DNA of 64,000 nt from the NCBI RefSeq assembly GCF_028994805.1, contig NZ_JAJQQP010000001.1, positions 124,001 to 188,000 on the forward strand, written 5' to 3'. This stretch comes from Promicromonospora iranensis. GTDB lineage: Bacteria > Actinomycetota > Actinomycetes > Actinomycetales > Cellulomonadaceae. A program made the position numbers and the translations under genes. Of the stretch, positions 8,351 through 17,434 are shown piece by piece. How positions within the stretch are numbered: position 1 is the first letter of the stretch; each line of letters begins with the position of its first letter. The notes below the pieces were generated by a model. That model was not told where the DNA came from. It searched no databases and saw only the letters and a program-made list of their open reading frames with translations.

Positions 8351-9876
8351 GCGGCCCCCTCGGTCGCGGCGTCGCTCCGGGTCGCGCCCGGGGTCGCCGC
8401 GCGCATCACGGCCTCGGGCGTCGCCTCCGCGCGGCTCAGCTCGACGGCGATCCGCCCCTCCCGCACCACGAGCACCCGGTCGGCCATCCCCAGCACCTCC
8501 GGCAGCTCGGACGAGATCATGAGGACCGCCAGCCCTTCGGCGGCCAGGGTGGACAGCAACCGGTGCACCTCTGCCTTGGTACCGACGTCGATGCCGCGGG
8601 TCGGCTCGTCCACCATGAGCACCTTCGGCCCGGTTGCCAGCCACTTGGCGAGCACCACCTTCTGCTGGTTGCCGCCGCTCATGGTGGTGGCGAGCGCGTC
8701 CAGCGCCCCCGCCTTCACGGCCAGCCGGCCGGACCAGTCGCGCGCGAGCCGCGCCTCGGCGTCGGGCACCAGGATGCCGAGGCGCGCCAGGCGGCGTCGC
8801 GCGACCGACGACACGTTGCGCACCACCGACGACTCGGTGACCAGGCCCTGCAGGCGCCGGTCCTCGGGGACCAGGGCGAGGCCCGCGGCGATGGCCGCGG
8901 CCGGGTCGCCCGGCCGCAGCGTCCGGCCGCCGACGGTGACGCGCCCGGCGTCGTACCGGTCGATACCGAAGACCGCCCGCGCGATCTCGCTGCGCCCGGC
9001 CCCGACGAGGCCCGCCAGGCCGACGATCTCGCCCGCCCGCACCTCGAAGGAGACGTCGTGGAAGGTGCCCGTCGACTCCAGCCCTTCGACCCGCAGCGCC
9101 ACCTCGCCGGGCGTGCTCGGCACCTTCGGGTAGAGCTCGGCCACGTCGCGGCCCACCATGCGGCGCACCAGCTCGTCCGGCGTGACGTCGGCGACGGCGT
9201 CCGTGGAGACGTGCGCGCCGTCCCGCATGACGGTGACGGTGTCGCAGAGGTCGGCCACCTCGTCGAGGCGGTGCGAGATGAAGACGACGGCACGCCCGGC
9301 GTCGCGCAGCCCGCGGGCGACGGCGAACAGCCTGCGCACCTCGACGGCGCTGAGTGCCGCCGTCGGCTCGTCCATGACCAGGAGGCGGGCGTCCAGGGAG
9401 ATCGCCTTGGCGATCTCGACGATCTGCTGGTCCGCGATCGACAGGCCCTCCGCGGGACGGTCCGGGTCCAGGTCGACGCCGAGCTCCCGGAACAGGTCGC
9501 GCGCACCCTCCCGCATGGCGCGCCGGTCGATCCGGCGGAGACGGCCGAGCGGCTCGCGGCCGAGAAAGATGTTCTCGGTGACGGTGAGGTCGGGAAAGCT
9601 CGCGGGCTCCTGATGGATGACGGCGACGCCGGCGGCCTTGGCCTCCGCGGGACCGGCGAAGTCGACGGGCGCACCGTCGAGCTCGACGACGCCCGCGTCC
9701 CGCCGGTGCACCCCGCCCACGATCTTGACCAGCGTGGACTTCCCCGCGCCGTTCTCTCCGACGAGGGCGTGGATGCTGCCGGCCTGGACCACCAGGGTGC
9801 CGGAGCGGAGCGCCGCCACAGGCCCGAAGGACTTGGCCACCCCGTCGAGGCGCAGCGTCGGTGCGGCGTTCGGCAT
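8347..9876 (-). CDS. rhaT: Rhamnose ABC importer ATPase with two ABC domains
   Basis: Cytoplasmic 509-residue ATPase with tandem nucleotide-binding domains, as in RbsA/MglA/RhaT proteins. The first half has Walker A GENGAGKST (about 36-44), LSIADQQ as signature region and MDEPTAAL as Walker B. The second half has the degenerate Walker A LVGAGRSE, signature SGGNQQK and VDEPTRGID. The ATG at 9876 follows GGAGAGAG. First gene of the importer operon, with a LacI-type operator about 64 bases upstream at 9940-9950. It diverges from the APC permease gene. Confidence 0.92.
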   Translation of the reverse strand: MPNAAPTLRLDGVAKSFGPVAALRSGTLVVQAGSIHALVGENGAGKSTLVKIVGGVHRRDAGVVELDGAPVDFAGPAEAKAAGVAVIHQEPASFPDLTVTENIFLGREPLGRLRRIDRRAMREGARDLFRELGVDLDPDRPAEGLSIADQQIVEIAKAISLDARLLVMDEPTAALSAVEVRRLFAVARGLRDAGRAVVFISHRLDEVADLCDTVTVMRDGAHVSTDAVADVTPDELVRRMVGRDVAELYPKVPSTPGEVALRVEGLESTGTFHDVSFEVRAGEIVGLAGLVGAGRSEIARAVFGIDRYDAGRVTVGGRTLRPGDPAAAIAAGLALVPEDRRLQGLVTESSVVRNVSSVARRRLARLGILVPDAEARLARDWSGRLAVKAGALDALATTMSGGNQQKVVLAKWLATGPKVLMVDEPTRGIDVGTKAEVHRLLSTLAAEGLAVLMISSELPEVLGMADRVLVVREGRIAVELSRAEATPEAVMRAATPGATRSDAATEGAA

Positions 9877-9939
9877 CTCTCTCCGTCGAGCTGTGCGGGC
9901 GGTCAACGGTGACCGCAGGGCTGTCCTCACACATCGGGT

Positions 9940-9950
9940 TGAATCGTTCA
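9940..9950. promoter_or_regulatory. LacI-type operator variant before the rhamnose importer operon
   Basis: TGAATCGTTCA is one base shorter than the other sites of the set but lies within the larger dyad GGTTGAATCGTTCAAACC. It is in the 218-base divergent region between rhaT and the APC permease, so it could affect both. Confidence 0.55.
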
Positions 9951-10094
9951 AACCGATACCTCGGAAGATAGACCCGCCGGCACAGAGCGTCAAGAACTTT
10001 CGGCGCGCCCGTTGCCGTGCTGTTCCCCTTACGGAACCCTGGGTCGATCAGGGGCGATGTCCGCCCCGTCCTACGCACTGGAGGGGGACCGGAG

Positions 10095-11534
10095 ATGAGC
10101 CGACCGATGGCCGAGCAGCACGCAGCTCTCGGCGAGGAACCAACCGAGCTCAAGCGGGTGATGGGGCCCAAGCTTCTCCTGCTCTTCATCGTCGGCGACA
10201 TCCTCGGTACGGGCGTCTACGCGCTCACCGGACAGGTCGCGGCAGAAGTCGGCGGGGCGGCATGGGCGCCGTTCATCGTCGCCTTCGTCATCGCACTCAT
10301 CACCGCGTTCTCCTATCTGGAGCTGGTGACCAAGTATCCGCAGGCCGCCGGCGCCGCCCTGTACACGCACAAGGCGTTCGGCGTGCACTTCCTGACCTTC
10401 ATGGTCTGCTTCACCGTCATGTGCTCCGGCATCACGTCGGCGTCCACCGCCGCCCGGGCCGTCGGGTCCAACCTGCTCGTGGGGTTCGGCGTCGAGGAAC
10501 CCAACACCTGGGTGGTGGTCGGCATCGCCCTGGTCTTCATGGCGCTGGTCGCGGCGGTGAACCTGCGCGGCGTCGGCGAGTCGGTCAAGGCCAACATCGT
10601 GCTCACCATCGTCGAGCTGTCCGGCCTGCTCTTCATCATCCTGGTCGGGATCTTCGCCGTGTTCGGCGGGCAGGCCGACCTCAGCCGCGTGATGGTGTTC
10701 GAGAGCCCCGGTGACAAGAACGCCTTCCTCGCCGTGACCGCGGCGACGTCGCTCGCGTTCTTCGCCATGGTCGGGTTCGAGGACGCCGTCAACATGGCCG
10801 AGGAGACGCGGGAACCGGTGAAGATCTTCCCGCGCATCATGATCACCGGCATCGGCATCACCGGCGTCATCTACGTGCTGGTCGCGATCGTCACCGTGGC
10901 GATCGTGCCCGTGGGCGAGCTCGGCGAGAGCGACACACCGCTCACGCTCGTGGTCCAGCGGGCCCTGCCGGACTTCCCCATGGGCTCCATCTATCCGTTC
11001 ATCACCATCTTCGCCGTCGCGAACTCGGCCCTGATCAACATGCTGATGGCGTCACGCCTGCTGTACGGCATGGCCAAGCAGAAGGTGCTGCCCTCGTTCC
11101 TCGGGAAGGTCGCACCAGGCCGCCGGACGCCGTGGGCGGCGATCCTGTTCACGACCGGCGTCTCGTTCGGGCTCATCGTGCTCGTGACCCTGCAGGGGGA
11201 GTCCGGCGTCATCGCGGCGCTGGGCGGTACCACCTCGCTCCTGCTGCTCGCCGTGTTCACCATCGTGAACATCGCGGTGCTCAAGCTGCGGAACAACATC
11301 GTGGAGCGCAAGCACTTCGTGGCGCCGACCGTGCTGCCGATCCTCGGCGCGCTGCTCTGCGCGTTCTTCGTCGGGCCGTGGACCGGGCGCGATCCGCTCC
11401 AGTACCAGATCGCGGGCTGGCTCCTGCTCATCGGCGTGGTCCTGTGGTTCGTCACCTGGTCGTTCAACCGTCCGGAGCCCACCCAGATCACGGATCCGAA
11501 CGCGCTCAGCGAACGCGAGGGCGGCGTCAACTAA
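10095..11534 (+). CDS. APC-family amino acid permease
   Basis: Membrane transporter of 479 residues with about 12 hydrophobic helices. The N-terminal helix carries the glycine-rich GDILGTGVYALTGQVA motif typical of the amino acid-polyamine-organocation family, and FFAMVGFEDAVNMAEETREP near 230 is the conserved helix-6 to loop region. The ATG at 10095 follows GGGGGACCGGAG. It is divergent from the rhamnose importer operon and convergent with rhaM. The substrate cannot be read from the sequence; it does not fit the sugar theme and may be a bystander. Confidence 0.85.
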   Translation: MSRPMAEQHAALGEEPTELKRVMGPKLLLLFIVGDILGTGVYALTGQVAAEVGGAAWAPFIVAFVIALITAFSYLELVTKYPQAAGAALYTHKAFGVHFLTFMVCFTVMCSGITSASTAARAVGSNLLVGFGVEEPNTWVVVGIALVFMALVAAVNLRGVGESVKANIVLTIVELSGLLFIILVGIFAVFGGQADLSRVMVFESPGDKNAFLAVTAATSLAFFAMVGFEDAVNMAEETREPVKIFPRIMITGIGITGVIYVLVAIVTVAIVPVGELGESDTPLTLVVQRALPDFPMGSIYPFITIFAVANSALINMLMASRLLYGMAKQKVLPSFLGKVAPGRRTPWAAILFTTGVSFGLIVLVTLQGESGVIAALGGTTSLLLLAVFTIVNIAVLKLRNNIVERKHFVAPTVLPILGALLCAFFVGPWTGRDPLQYQIAGWLLLIGVVLWFVTWSFNRPEPTQITDPNALSEREGGVN

Positions 11535-11557
11535 CCCGCCCCCCTCCCGCGAGGTAG

Positions 11558-11926
11558 TCACCTGGTGGTCGGCAGGCCCAGCGCCGCCAGCTGGCCCTCC
11601 AGGTGGAACACCTCGTCCAGCAGCACGAAGCCGTCGTCGGGATTGCCCTCGTCGACGAAGAATCCCGACATCGCTGCCTGCCAGCGGGCATTGACCTCGG
11701 TCGCCGCCATGCCCCGCTGCGCTGCCTCGTAGTCGTCGGTCTCGAGGACGCCGACGAGCAGTCCGTCGTCGCGCAGGAACAGGTGGTAGTCGCGCCAGCC
11801 CGTGTCCCGCAGGGCCTCCAGCATCTCTGGCCAGACGGCGGCGTGTGCCGCCCGGTACTCCGGGATACGGTCTGCCCGCACCCGTGATGTGAAACAGACG
11901 CGTGCGCCAGCAGCACTGCTCGACAT
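11558..11926 (-). CDS. rhaM: L-rhamnose mutarotase
   Basis: Small cytoplasmic protein of 122 residues of the RhaM family, which interconverts alpha and beta anomers of L-rhamnose so that the isomerase receives its preferred form. Family features visible are the N-terminal VCFTSRVRADRIPEYRAAHAAVWPE (one conserved His), DYHLFLRDDGLLVGVLE and the aromatic/acidic end EVFHLEGQ. The ATG at 11926 was chosen because GGAGGA stands 6 bases upstream. It is divergent from the lacI gene at 11988 with an operator at 11947-11958 between them. Confidence 0.93.
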   Translation of the reverse strand: MSSSAAGARVCFTSRVRADRIPEYRAAHAAVWPEMLEALRDTGWRDYHLFLRDDGLLVGVLETDDYEAAQRGMAATEVNARWQAAMSGFFVDEGNPDDGFVLLDEVFHLEGQLAALGLPTTR

Positions 11927-11946
11927 GTCCGTCCTCCGGTTCCTCG

Positions 11947-11958
11947 TGAAACGGTTCA
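11947..11958. promoter_or_regulatory. LacI-type operator between rhaM and its regulator
   Basis: TGAAACGGTTCA lies in the 61-base divergent gap, 21 bases from the rhaM start and 30 from the lacI start. The position suggests control of both genes, including autoregulation. Confidence 0.7.
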
Positions 11959-11987
11959 TAATGTAGCCCGAAGCAAGGAGGCACTCC

Positions 11988-13013
11988 ATGACCCAGCCGG
12001 CCGCTCACCGACGAGCATCCATCGCCGACGTCGCCCGTGCTGCCGGTGTCTCCGTCGGCACGGTCTCCAACGTCCTCAACCGACCCGAGCGCGTGCTCCC
12101 CGCGACCCGCGAGCGGGTCGAGGCCGCGATCGACGAGCTGAGCTTCGTGCGCAACGGGTCCGCGCGGCAGCTCCGCGCCGGGACCATCACGACCATCGGC
12201 GCCATCGTCCTGGACATCGCCAACCCGTTCTTCACCGACGTCGCACGGGGGATCGAGGAGCGGCTGGACCGCGACGACTTCACGCTCATGGTGGCGTCGT
12301 CCGACGACGACCCCGACCGCGAGCAGCGCTACCTGCGCCTGTTCGAGGAGCACGGCGTGCAGGGTGTCATGGTCGTGCCGGCCACCCACGACATCGAGCA
12401 CCTCCTCGCCGTCCGCCGGCGGGGCACCGGCGTCGTGCTGCTGGACCGGCCGTCGTCGGACCCGGGCATCTCGTCGGTGGCCGTCGACGACGTCCGCGGG
12501 GGCGAGCTCGCCGCGCGGCACCTCCTGGACGAGGGCCACACGCGCATCGTGTTCCTCAACGGGCCGCACACCATCAGGCAGTGCGCCGACCGGCACGAAG
12601 GGGTGACCAAGGCGCTGGCCGCTGCCGGGCTCGACCCGGCGTCCGCCCTGGTGGAGGTCACGGTGACCAGCCTGAACGCCGAGGGGGGCGAGGCCGCGAT
12701 CCGCGCGATCCTGGATTCCGGCAACCGGCCCACCGCGGTCTTCTGCGTGAACGACCTGGTCGCGCTGGGTGTGCTGCGCACGCTCCGCACGGAGAACATC
12801 GCCGTCCCCACCGAGATGGCGGTCGTGGGGTACGACGACGTCGCGTTCGCCGCCGAGCTCTCCACGCCCCTGACCTCGGTGCGCCAGCCGACGCACGAGC
12901 TCGGTGTCCGGGCGGCGGACCTCCTGCTCAGCGGACCGGACACGGCGGCAGAGCACGTGATGTTCCAGCCGACTCTCGTGGTGCGGGGCTCGAGCTCGAC
13001 GTCAGCGAGCTGA
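11988..13013 (+). CDS. LacI-family regulator, candidate rhamnose/rhamnogalacturonan repressor
   Basis: DNA-binding repressor of 341 residues. The N-terminal LacI helix-turn-helix and hinge cover about 10-60 (ASIADVARAAGVSVGTVSNVLNRPE), followed by a periplasmic-binding-protein-like effector domain to the end (VVGYDDVAFAAELSTPLTSV near 275). The recognition helix VGTVSNVLN is the common LacI form. A strong AAGGAGG precedes the ATG. Its location next to rhaM and an operator, and the spread of the same operator before rhaI, the rhamnose importer and the rhamnogalacturonan lyases, makes it the best candidate for the shared repressor. The effector (rhamnose or a rhamnose derivative) is inference. 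Confidence 0.88.
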   Translation: MTQPAAHRRASIADVARAAGVSVGTVSNVLNRPERVLPATRERVEAAIDELSFVRNGSARQLRAGTITTIGAIVLDIANPFFTDVARGIEERLDRDDFTLMVASSDDDPDREQRYLRLFEEHGVQGVMVVPATHDIEHLLAVRRRGTGVVLLDRPSSDPGISSVAVDDVRGGELAARHLLDEGHTRIVFLNGPHTIRQCADRHEGVTKALAAAGLDPASALVEVTVTSLNAEGGEAAIRAILDSGNRPTAVFCVNDLVALGVLRTLRTENIAVPTEMAVVGYDDVAFAAELSTPLTSVRQPTHELGVRAADLLLSGPDTAAEHVMFQPTLVVRGSSSTSAS

Positions 13014-13235
13014 GTGAGGCCAGGCGTCCGGCTGCGCCGGACGCCTGCGGCGAGCCGTCAGGAAGGCCGCGGGGCCGAGGATCGGCACGACGAGGATGAC
13101 GAGCAGCGTCAGGACGGCCTCACCGGTCCGCGACCAGCGGGTCCTGAACCAGACGACGAGCGCGGCGAAGGTCAGCCCGAGGGACAACAGCGCGCCGACG
13201 GTCCAGATCAGGTCGTACGGCGACAGTGCGAACAT
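13002..13235 (-). CDS. Small PLDc_N-type membrane protein
   Basis: A 77-residue protein with two hydrophobic segments (about 8-30 and 40-60) separated by a short basic loop (FRTRWSRTGE), then an Arg-rich tail. This is the layout of the PLDc_N (phospholipase D-nuclease N-terminal) membrane domain that often occurs alone in actinobacteria. The function of the stand-alone form is unknown. GAGAGG precedes the ATG. Its 3' end overlaps the 3' end of the convergent lacI gene by 12 bases and contains a hairpin. Confidence 0.7.
   Translation of the reverse strand: MFALSPYDLIWTVGALLSLGLTFAALVVWFRTRWSRTGEAVLTLLVILVVPILGPAAFLTARRRRPAQPDAWPHSAR
13021..13047. terminator. Hairpin terminator for lacI inside the convergent gene
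   Basis: CAGGCGTCCGG and CCGGACGCCTG form an 11-base-pair perfect stem with a 5-base loop, starting 8 bases after the lacI stop. It lies within the last codons of the convergent small membrane protein. There is no U-tract. Confidence 0.5.
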
Positions 13236-13411
13236 GGTCGGCCTCTCGGCTTCGGTGGGTGTCGTGGCCGACGCTAGCGCACGGCGTCCCGGCGCGTCCC
13301 GGACGTTCGGAGACGGCCCCGGGTGCGGCCGGGCCCATAACGTTTAAGCCCGTTGCCGCGCGCGACCGACCGCTCCTAACGTGCGAGTCCCCACTCTTTC
13401 TGGAGGCAATG

Positions 13412-14722
13412 ATGCCGAGGCTTCGAAATCGTTTACCACTCGCTTGGGCCGTCGTCCTGACGGCGGTGACGAGCCTGGCCGTCTCGGCCGTCGGTGCACA
13501 GGCCGTGCCCGCCGAGGCGGTGGCGCCGGCCGGCGTCACGAGCCTGTCAGCCGACACGAGCCTGTCAGCCGCAGGCGTGACCGGCCAGGCCGGGACCGCC
13601 GACGAGTTCGACGGCGCCGACTGCGTCGTCGGACCGGGCGCTCCCGGCACCGACGCCAGGCTGCCCGACCCGTTCACCCGGAACGACGGCACCCGGATCA
13701 CCGCGAAGGCCGACTGGGAGTGCCGCCGGGCCGAGATCAAGAAGCACGCGGAGGACACGATCTACGGCGCGAAGCCGGCCGCCCCGCAGAGCGTCACGGG
13801 CACGGTGTCGAGGACCGGGATCACCGTGAACGTGTCCGACCAGGGCCGGTCCACGAGCTTCTCGGCCTCGGTCGACCTGCCGAGCGGCAGCGGCCCGTTC
13901 CCCGCCGTCGTCGTGCTGGGCGGGTTCGGGGCGGACACCGCCACGATCAAGAACAGCGGCGCCGCCGTGATCAGCTTCGACCCGTACGTCGCCGGAGCCG
14001 AGGGCACGGGCCGCAGCACCAAGCGGGGCGCGTTCTACGACCTCTACGGGTCGTCGAGCAGCACGGGCCTGCTGGTCGCGTGGGGCTGGGGCGTGAGCCG
14101 CATCATCGACGTCATCGAACGCTCGGACGGCAGCATCCTGCGCACCGACTCGTTCGGTGTGACGGGCTGCTCGCGCTTCGGCAAGGGGGCGTTCGTGACC
14201 GGCGCGTTCGACCAGCGCATCGACCTGACGATGCCCGTCGAGTCGGGTACCGCCGGTGCGCCGATCCTGCGCGGCGTCGCCACCGAGTCCGGCGCGCAGC
14301 CGCTGAGCAGCGGGTACGGCGAGCAGCCGTGGCTCGGCGATGCCTTCGGCAGTCACGTGAACAACCCTGCCGGCCTGCCCGTCGACACCCACTCGGTGAT
14401 CGGGATGATCGCGCCGCGCGGACTGTTCCTGATGGAGAACCCGAGCGTCGACTGGCTGGGGGCTCGCTCCGGGAGCGTCGCCGCACTGGCCGGCCGGGAG
14501 ATCTACACGGCACTCGGCGTGACATCCAACATCTCGTACGTCTCCGACGTCGCGGACGGCACGCACTGCGCCAACCGGGCGGAGTGGCGCGCGCCGATGC
14601 AGGCGAGCATCCAAAAGTTCCTGCTGGGCACGGGCAACGCGCCCGGAGTGTTCCGCGTGGCCCCGAGCAAGTCCGGCAACCTGGCGGACTGGCGCACCTG
14701 GACGACCCCGCAGCTGAGCTGA
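13412..14722 (+). CDS. Secreted CE15 glucuronoyl esterase (4-O-methyl-glucuronoyl methylesterase)
   Basis: Exported esterase of 436 residues. The signal peptide covers about 1-32 (ending SAVGAQA). The catalytic fold carries the CE15 hallmark GCSRFGKG at 252-259 with Ser254 as nucleophile, VESG with Glu277, and DGTHC with His385 as the likely catalytic His. Family knowledge: CE15 enzymes cleave ester links between lignin alcohols and glucuronic acid on xylan, and some act on other uronate methyl esters. GGAGG stands 5 bases before the second of two adjacent ATGs, so 13412 is preferred to 13409. Convergent with the PL11 lyase gene across a 24-bp hairpin. It fits the GH67 alpha-glucuronidase encoded at 40188. 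Confidence 0.87.
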   Translation: MPRLRNRLPLAWAVVLTAVTSLAVSAVGAQAVPAEAVAPAGVTSLSADTSLSAAGVTGQAGTADEFDGADCVVGPGAPGTDARLPDPFTRNDGTRITAKADWECRRAEIKKHAEDTIYGAKPAAPQSVTGTVSRTGITVNVSDQGRSTSFSASVDLPSGSGPFPAVVVLGGFGADTATIKNSGAAVISFDPYVAGAEGTGRSTKRGAFYDLYGSSSSTGLLVAWGWGVSRIIDVIERSDGSILRTDSFGVTGCSRFGKGAFVTGAFDQRIDLTMPVESGTAGAPILRGVATESGAQPLSSGYGEQPWLGDAFGSHVNNPAGLPVDTHSVIGMIAPRGLFLMENPSVDWLGARSGSVAALAGREIYTALGVTSNISYVSDVADGTHCANRAEWRAPMQASIQKFLLGTGNAPGVFRVAPSKSGNLADWRTWTTPQLS

Positions 14723-14738
14723 CCGGCCCACCGCCCTT

Positions 14739-14801
14739 CGTTGAGTGCTGGGTATTTGCGCTCCAGGAGCCCGGAACAGCGCAAATACCCAGCACTCAAC
14801 G
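14739..14801. terminator. Long perfect hairpin, family A, between convergent genes
   Basis: The arms 14739-14762 and 14778-14801 are exact reverse complements over 24 bases (core TTGAGTGCTGGGTATTTG) with a 15-base loop. It separates the 3' ends of the CE15 and PL11 genes, so a bidirectional terminator is likely. The arm sequence recurs at 30288, 52106 and 60823. Confidence 0.65.
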
Positions 14802-14807
14802 AGGGGG

Positions 14808-17147
14808 TCAGGGGCGGGTCACTGTCGACCAGTCGGTGTCCGAGGCCAGGTAGAAGCCCGGGTACGACGGCTGGTTGTACGACGTCTGCTGACGTGCCAC
14901 CTCGACGCGGTACTGCCGGTCCTGCATGAGCGCGTACAGGGCGATGTCGGTCGGCTCGGTGGTCGTGAACAGCCGCAGCGCACTCGAGTCCGTGGTCCGC
15001 ACCAGCACCTCCTCGCGCCAGTCGCCGAGCACGTCGGCCACGAGGGACGGGTTGCCCTTGGTGCCGTTGTTCGTCAGCGTCCCGTCCAGGGTCGCCACCG
15101 TGCCGCGCGACCGGTCCTTGATCGTCGGCACCGCATCGCCCGAGCCCTCGATGATCTGCGTGGTCCCGTCACCGGCCCAGCGCACCGACTGGTTCGTGCC
15201 CATGGTCGTCGACGACACCTGCTCCCCCGTGGCACTCAGCGTGCCCGACCCGAGCGTGCCGTCCGGCATGGACGCCCACACCTCGATGCCCGGCACGTCC
15301 GGCTGTACGTCGCCGATCATCGCCCGGCCGGTGTCCCGCCCGGAGTACTGCCCGAACAGCACCTCGCCGTCCTCCGCCGAACGCAGCGCGGAGCCGTACG
15401 GGGCCCACGCGCCGCCCTCGTGCGCGGTCCAGATCTCGAGCCCGGGACGCGCCGGGTCGATGTCGGTCACGTGCATGGCGTCGCCGTGGCCCAGCCCGGC
15501 CTGCGCACCCGGGTTCGCCGAGCCTTCGGGCAGCGTGTCGGACGACGAGTACAGCAGCGAGCCGTCGTCGTCGAGGGTCGCCGAACCGTAGACGATCTCC
15601 TGCTTGCCGTCCGCGTCGACGTCGGCCGCCGAGAGCGAGTGGAAGCCCTGCGTGGTGAGGCTGCCCCACTCGGGCGAGGTGCCCGGCACGCCGTGCGGGC
15701 TGTCGTTGAACGGGTTGGACATCGGCGTCCAGCCCGAGTCGGCCAGCCAGCGCTTGGTCAGTCGCTTGCCGTCCCAGTCGTACGCCGCGACCGTGGAGCG
15801 AGTGTAGTAGCCGCGCGCGAAGATCGCGCTGGGCCGCCCCTCGGACAGGTAGGCCACGCCCGCGAGGAACCGGTCCACCCGGTTGCCCGGCTCGATGCGC
15901 GACATGGCGTAGTCACCCCAGAGCAGGCCGTCGTCGGTGCGCCCCGGCTCGTAGTCGACGGTCTGCATGGGCTTGCCGCTCCGCCCGTCGAAGACCGTGA
16001 GGTATTCCGGGCCGCTGATGACGAAGCCCTCGAAGCTGCGCAGCTGGTTCCGCGTCGAGCGGGCCGGCGCGTAGACGTCGATGAAGTGGTCGGCCGCGGC
16101 GCGGGCGTCGGCGTCGGACAGCGGGTAGGACCACCGGGCGTCGAGGCCCCATGCCTCCTCGAGGGTGGCGGGCCACTGCCCGCTGGTCACCTCGGACCGC
16201 GACGACCAGCCGCGGAACACGTCCACGAGGTGCTCGTAGTAGTCGCCGGCCGACATCCGGTAGTCGTCGGCGTGGGTCACACCGGCCGCCCGGTCGTCCC
16301 GCGGGATCCCGATGTAGCGCTGCCCAGCGGGCCTGCCGTTGCGGTACGTGGTCACGCGTGTGCCGGGGGCCGTCTTGACCATCAGCTCGGCGCGGCCGTC
16401 GCCGTCGAAGTCGTAGACGGGGAACTGCGCGTAGTGCGCGCCCGCGCGGATGTTGACGCCCAGGTCGACGCGCCAGAGCTGCGTGCCGTCGAGCTCGTAG
16501 GCGTCGAGGTAGGCGTTGCCGGTGTACCCGACCTGCGACACGTCCTTGGAGTTGGACGGGTCCCACTTCACGACGATCTCGTACTCGTCGTCGCCGTCGA
16601 GGTCCGCGACGGACGCGTCGTTGGCGCGGTACGTGTAGGCCTCGCCCGCCGGCGTGACGCCGTCGGCAGGCTTGTTCAGCGGGATGTCGAGGTGCCCGTC
16701 GCCCCAGACGGTGGTCGTCGCCGACCGGCCCGCGCTCGGCCCGCTGAGCGGCACCACCCGGTACCGCGAGTCGGCGGTCCCGGCGACGTCGAGGTAGTTG
16801 GTCGAGCCCGACACCTTCGCGACGCGCCGCCCGTCGCGGAACACCGCGAAGTCGGGACCCTTGAGCCCGGCGTCGGTATGACCGGTGACCTCCGGCGCGA
16901 GCAGCCGCCAGCTGAGGAACACCCCCTCGCTGGTCGCCGCGGCGACGAGGCCGCGACCGAGCCGCTCGGTTCCGGACCGCTCTCCACCCCGGTCGCCCTG
17001 GGCTGTGGTCTCCACGGCCTGGGCCGCCGCCGGCACGTTCGTGGGGGCGGCCACCGTACCGGCCGACGCCGCCACCGGTACGCCGCTCACGCCGAGGCAG
17101 AGCGCTGTCGCCAGGACAGCACCCGCCCGGATTCTCCTCGGGACCAT
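14808..17147 (-). CDS. Secreted rhamnogalacturonan lyase, family PL11
   Basis: Exported lyase of 779 residues that should cut the rhamnose-galacturonate backbone of rhamnogalacturonan I by beta-elimination. The signal peptide covers about 1-30. The mature protein opens with a fibronectin-like beta domain, then the PL11 beta-propeller with repeated calcium-binding, Asp-rich blades (DLDGDDEYEIVVKWD, DFDGDGRAELMVKT, ADVDADGKQEIVYGS). It ends SYNQPSYPGFYLASD, typical of YesW/YesX-like proteins. The ATG at 17147 has GAGAGGAA 8 bases upstream. It diverges from the PcRGLX-type lyase gene; two operator-like sites lie between them. No carbohydrate-binding module is evident beyond the N-terminal region. 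Confidence 0.92.
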   Translation of the reverse strand: MVPRRIRAGAVLATALCLGVSGVPVAASAGTVAAPTNVPAAAQAVETTAQGDRGGERSGTERLGRGLVAAATSEGVFLSWRLLAPEVTGHTDAGLKGPDFAVFRDGRRVAKVSGSTNYLDVAGTADSRYRVVPLSGPSAGRSATTTVWGDGHLDIPLNKPADGVTPAGEAYTYRANDASVADLDGDDEYEIVVKWDPSNSKDVSQVGYTGNAYLDAYELDGTQLWRVDLGVNIRAGAHYAQFPVYDFDGDGRAELMVKTAPGTRVTTYRNGRPAGQRYIGIPRDDRAAGVTHADDYRMSAGDYYEHLVDVFRGWSSRSEVTSGQWPATLEEAWGLDARWSYPLSDADARAAADHFIDVYAPARSTRNQLRSFEGFVISGPEYLTVFDGRSGKPMQTVDYEPGRTDDGLLWGDYAMSRIEPGNRVDRFLAGVAYLSEGRPSAIFARGYYTRSTVAAYDWDGKRLTKRWLADSGWTPMSNPFNDSPHGVPGTSPEWGSLTTQGFHSLSAADVDADGKQEIVYGSATLDDDGSLLYSSSDTLPEGSANPGAQAGLGHGDAMHVTDIDPARPGLEIWTAHEGGAWAPYGSALRSAEDGEVLFGQYSGRDTGRAMIGDVQPDVPGIEVWASMPDGTLGSGTLSATGEQVSSTTMGTNQSVRWAGDGTTQIIEGSGDAVPTIKDRSRGTVATLDGTLTNNGTKGNPSLVADVLGDWREEVLVRTTDSSALRLFTTTEPTDIALYALMQDRQYRVEVARQQTSYNQPSYPGFYLASDTDWSTVTRP

Positions 17148-17221
17148 CGTCGAATTCCTCTCTGAATTCTGCACTGGGAGGGTGCCCGACGGCGACGTTG
17201 CCGCCGGGCACCGCGCGGTCC

Positions 17222-17233
17222 TGAAAGGATTCA
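17222..17233. promoter_or_regulatory. LacI-type operator in the divergent lyase promoter region, site 1
   Basis: TGAAAGGATTCA matches the recurrent operator except at the centre (GG for CG). It lies 75 bases before the PL11 start in the 287-base region between the two lyase genes. Confidence 0.5.
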
Positions 17234-17255
17234 AGACCAGAGACGAGGCTGTCTC

Positions 17256-17267
17256 TAAATCGGTACA
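17256..17267. promoter_or_regulatory. LacI-type operator in the divergent lyase promoter region, site 2
   Basis: TAAATCGGTACA matches TGAATCGATACA (28969) at 10 of 12 positions. Its centre lies 34 bases from site 1. The rest of the 17148-17434 gap shows no convincing gene. Confidence 0.4.
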
Positions 17268-17434
17268 AGGTCAAGACCCGGGCTCATCCGATGGCTGCGC
17301 GTAAATGTCCGTTCCGCCATCCGGCGACGTTCCTGGACCTACCTTCCCTGCGGAAGCTGCTGGACCTGCGCGCGTCGACGCCGACCGAGCAGGAGCTCGA
17401 CATCCGAGTGCACCACCCGAAGGAGATGAACATC

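Noticed and set aside
13428-13440. CGAAATCGTTTAC near the CE15 start as another LacI operator
   Set aside because: Poor match to the site set and located inside the signal-peptide codons.
14745-17165. 806-codon open frame opposite the PL11 lyase
   Set aside because: The minus-strand frame carries the full set of lyase motifs and a signal peptide; the plus frame has none.
17291-17434. Longer N-terminus for the PcRGLX-type lyase, starting at 17291
   Set aside because: It would place about 48 unrelated residues before the signal peptide and lacks a ribosome site; GGAG stands just before 17435.
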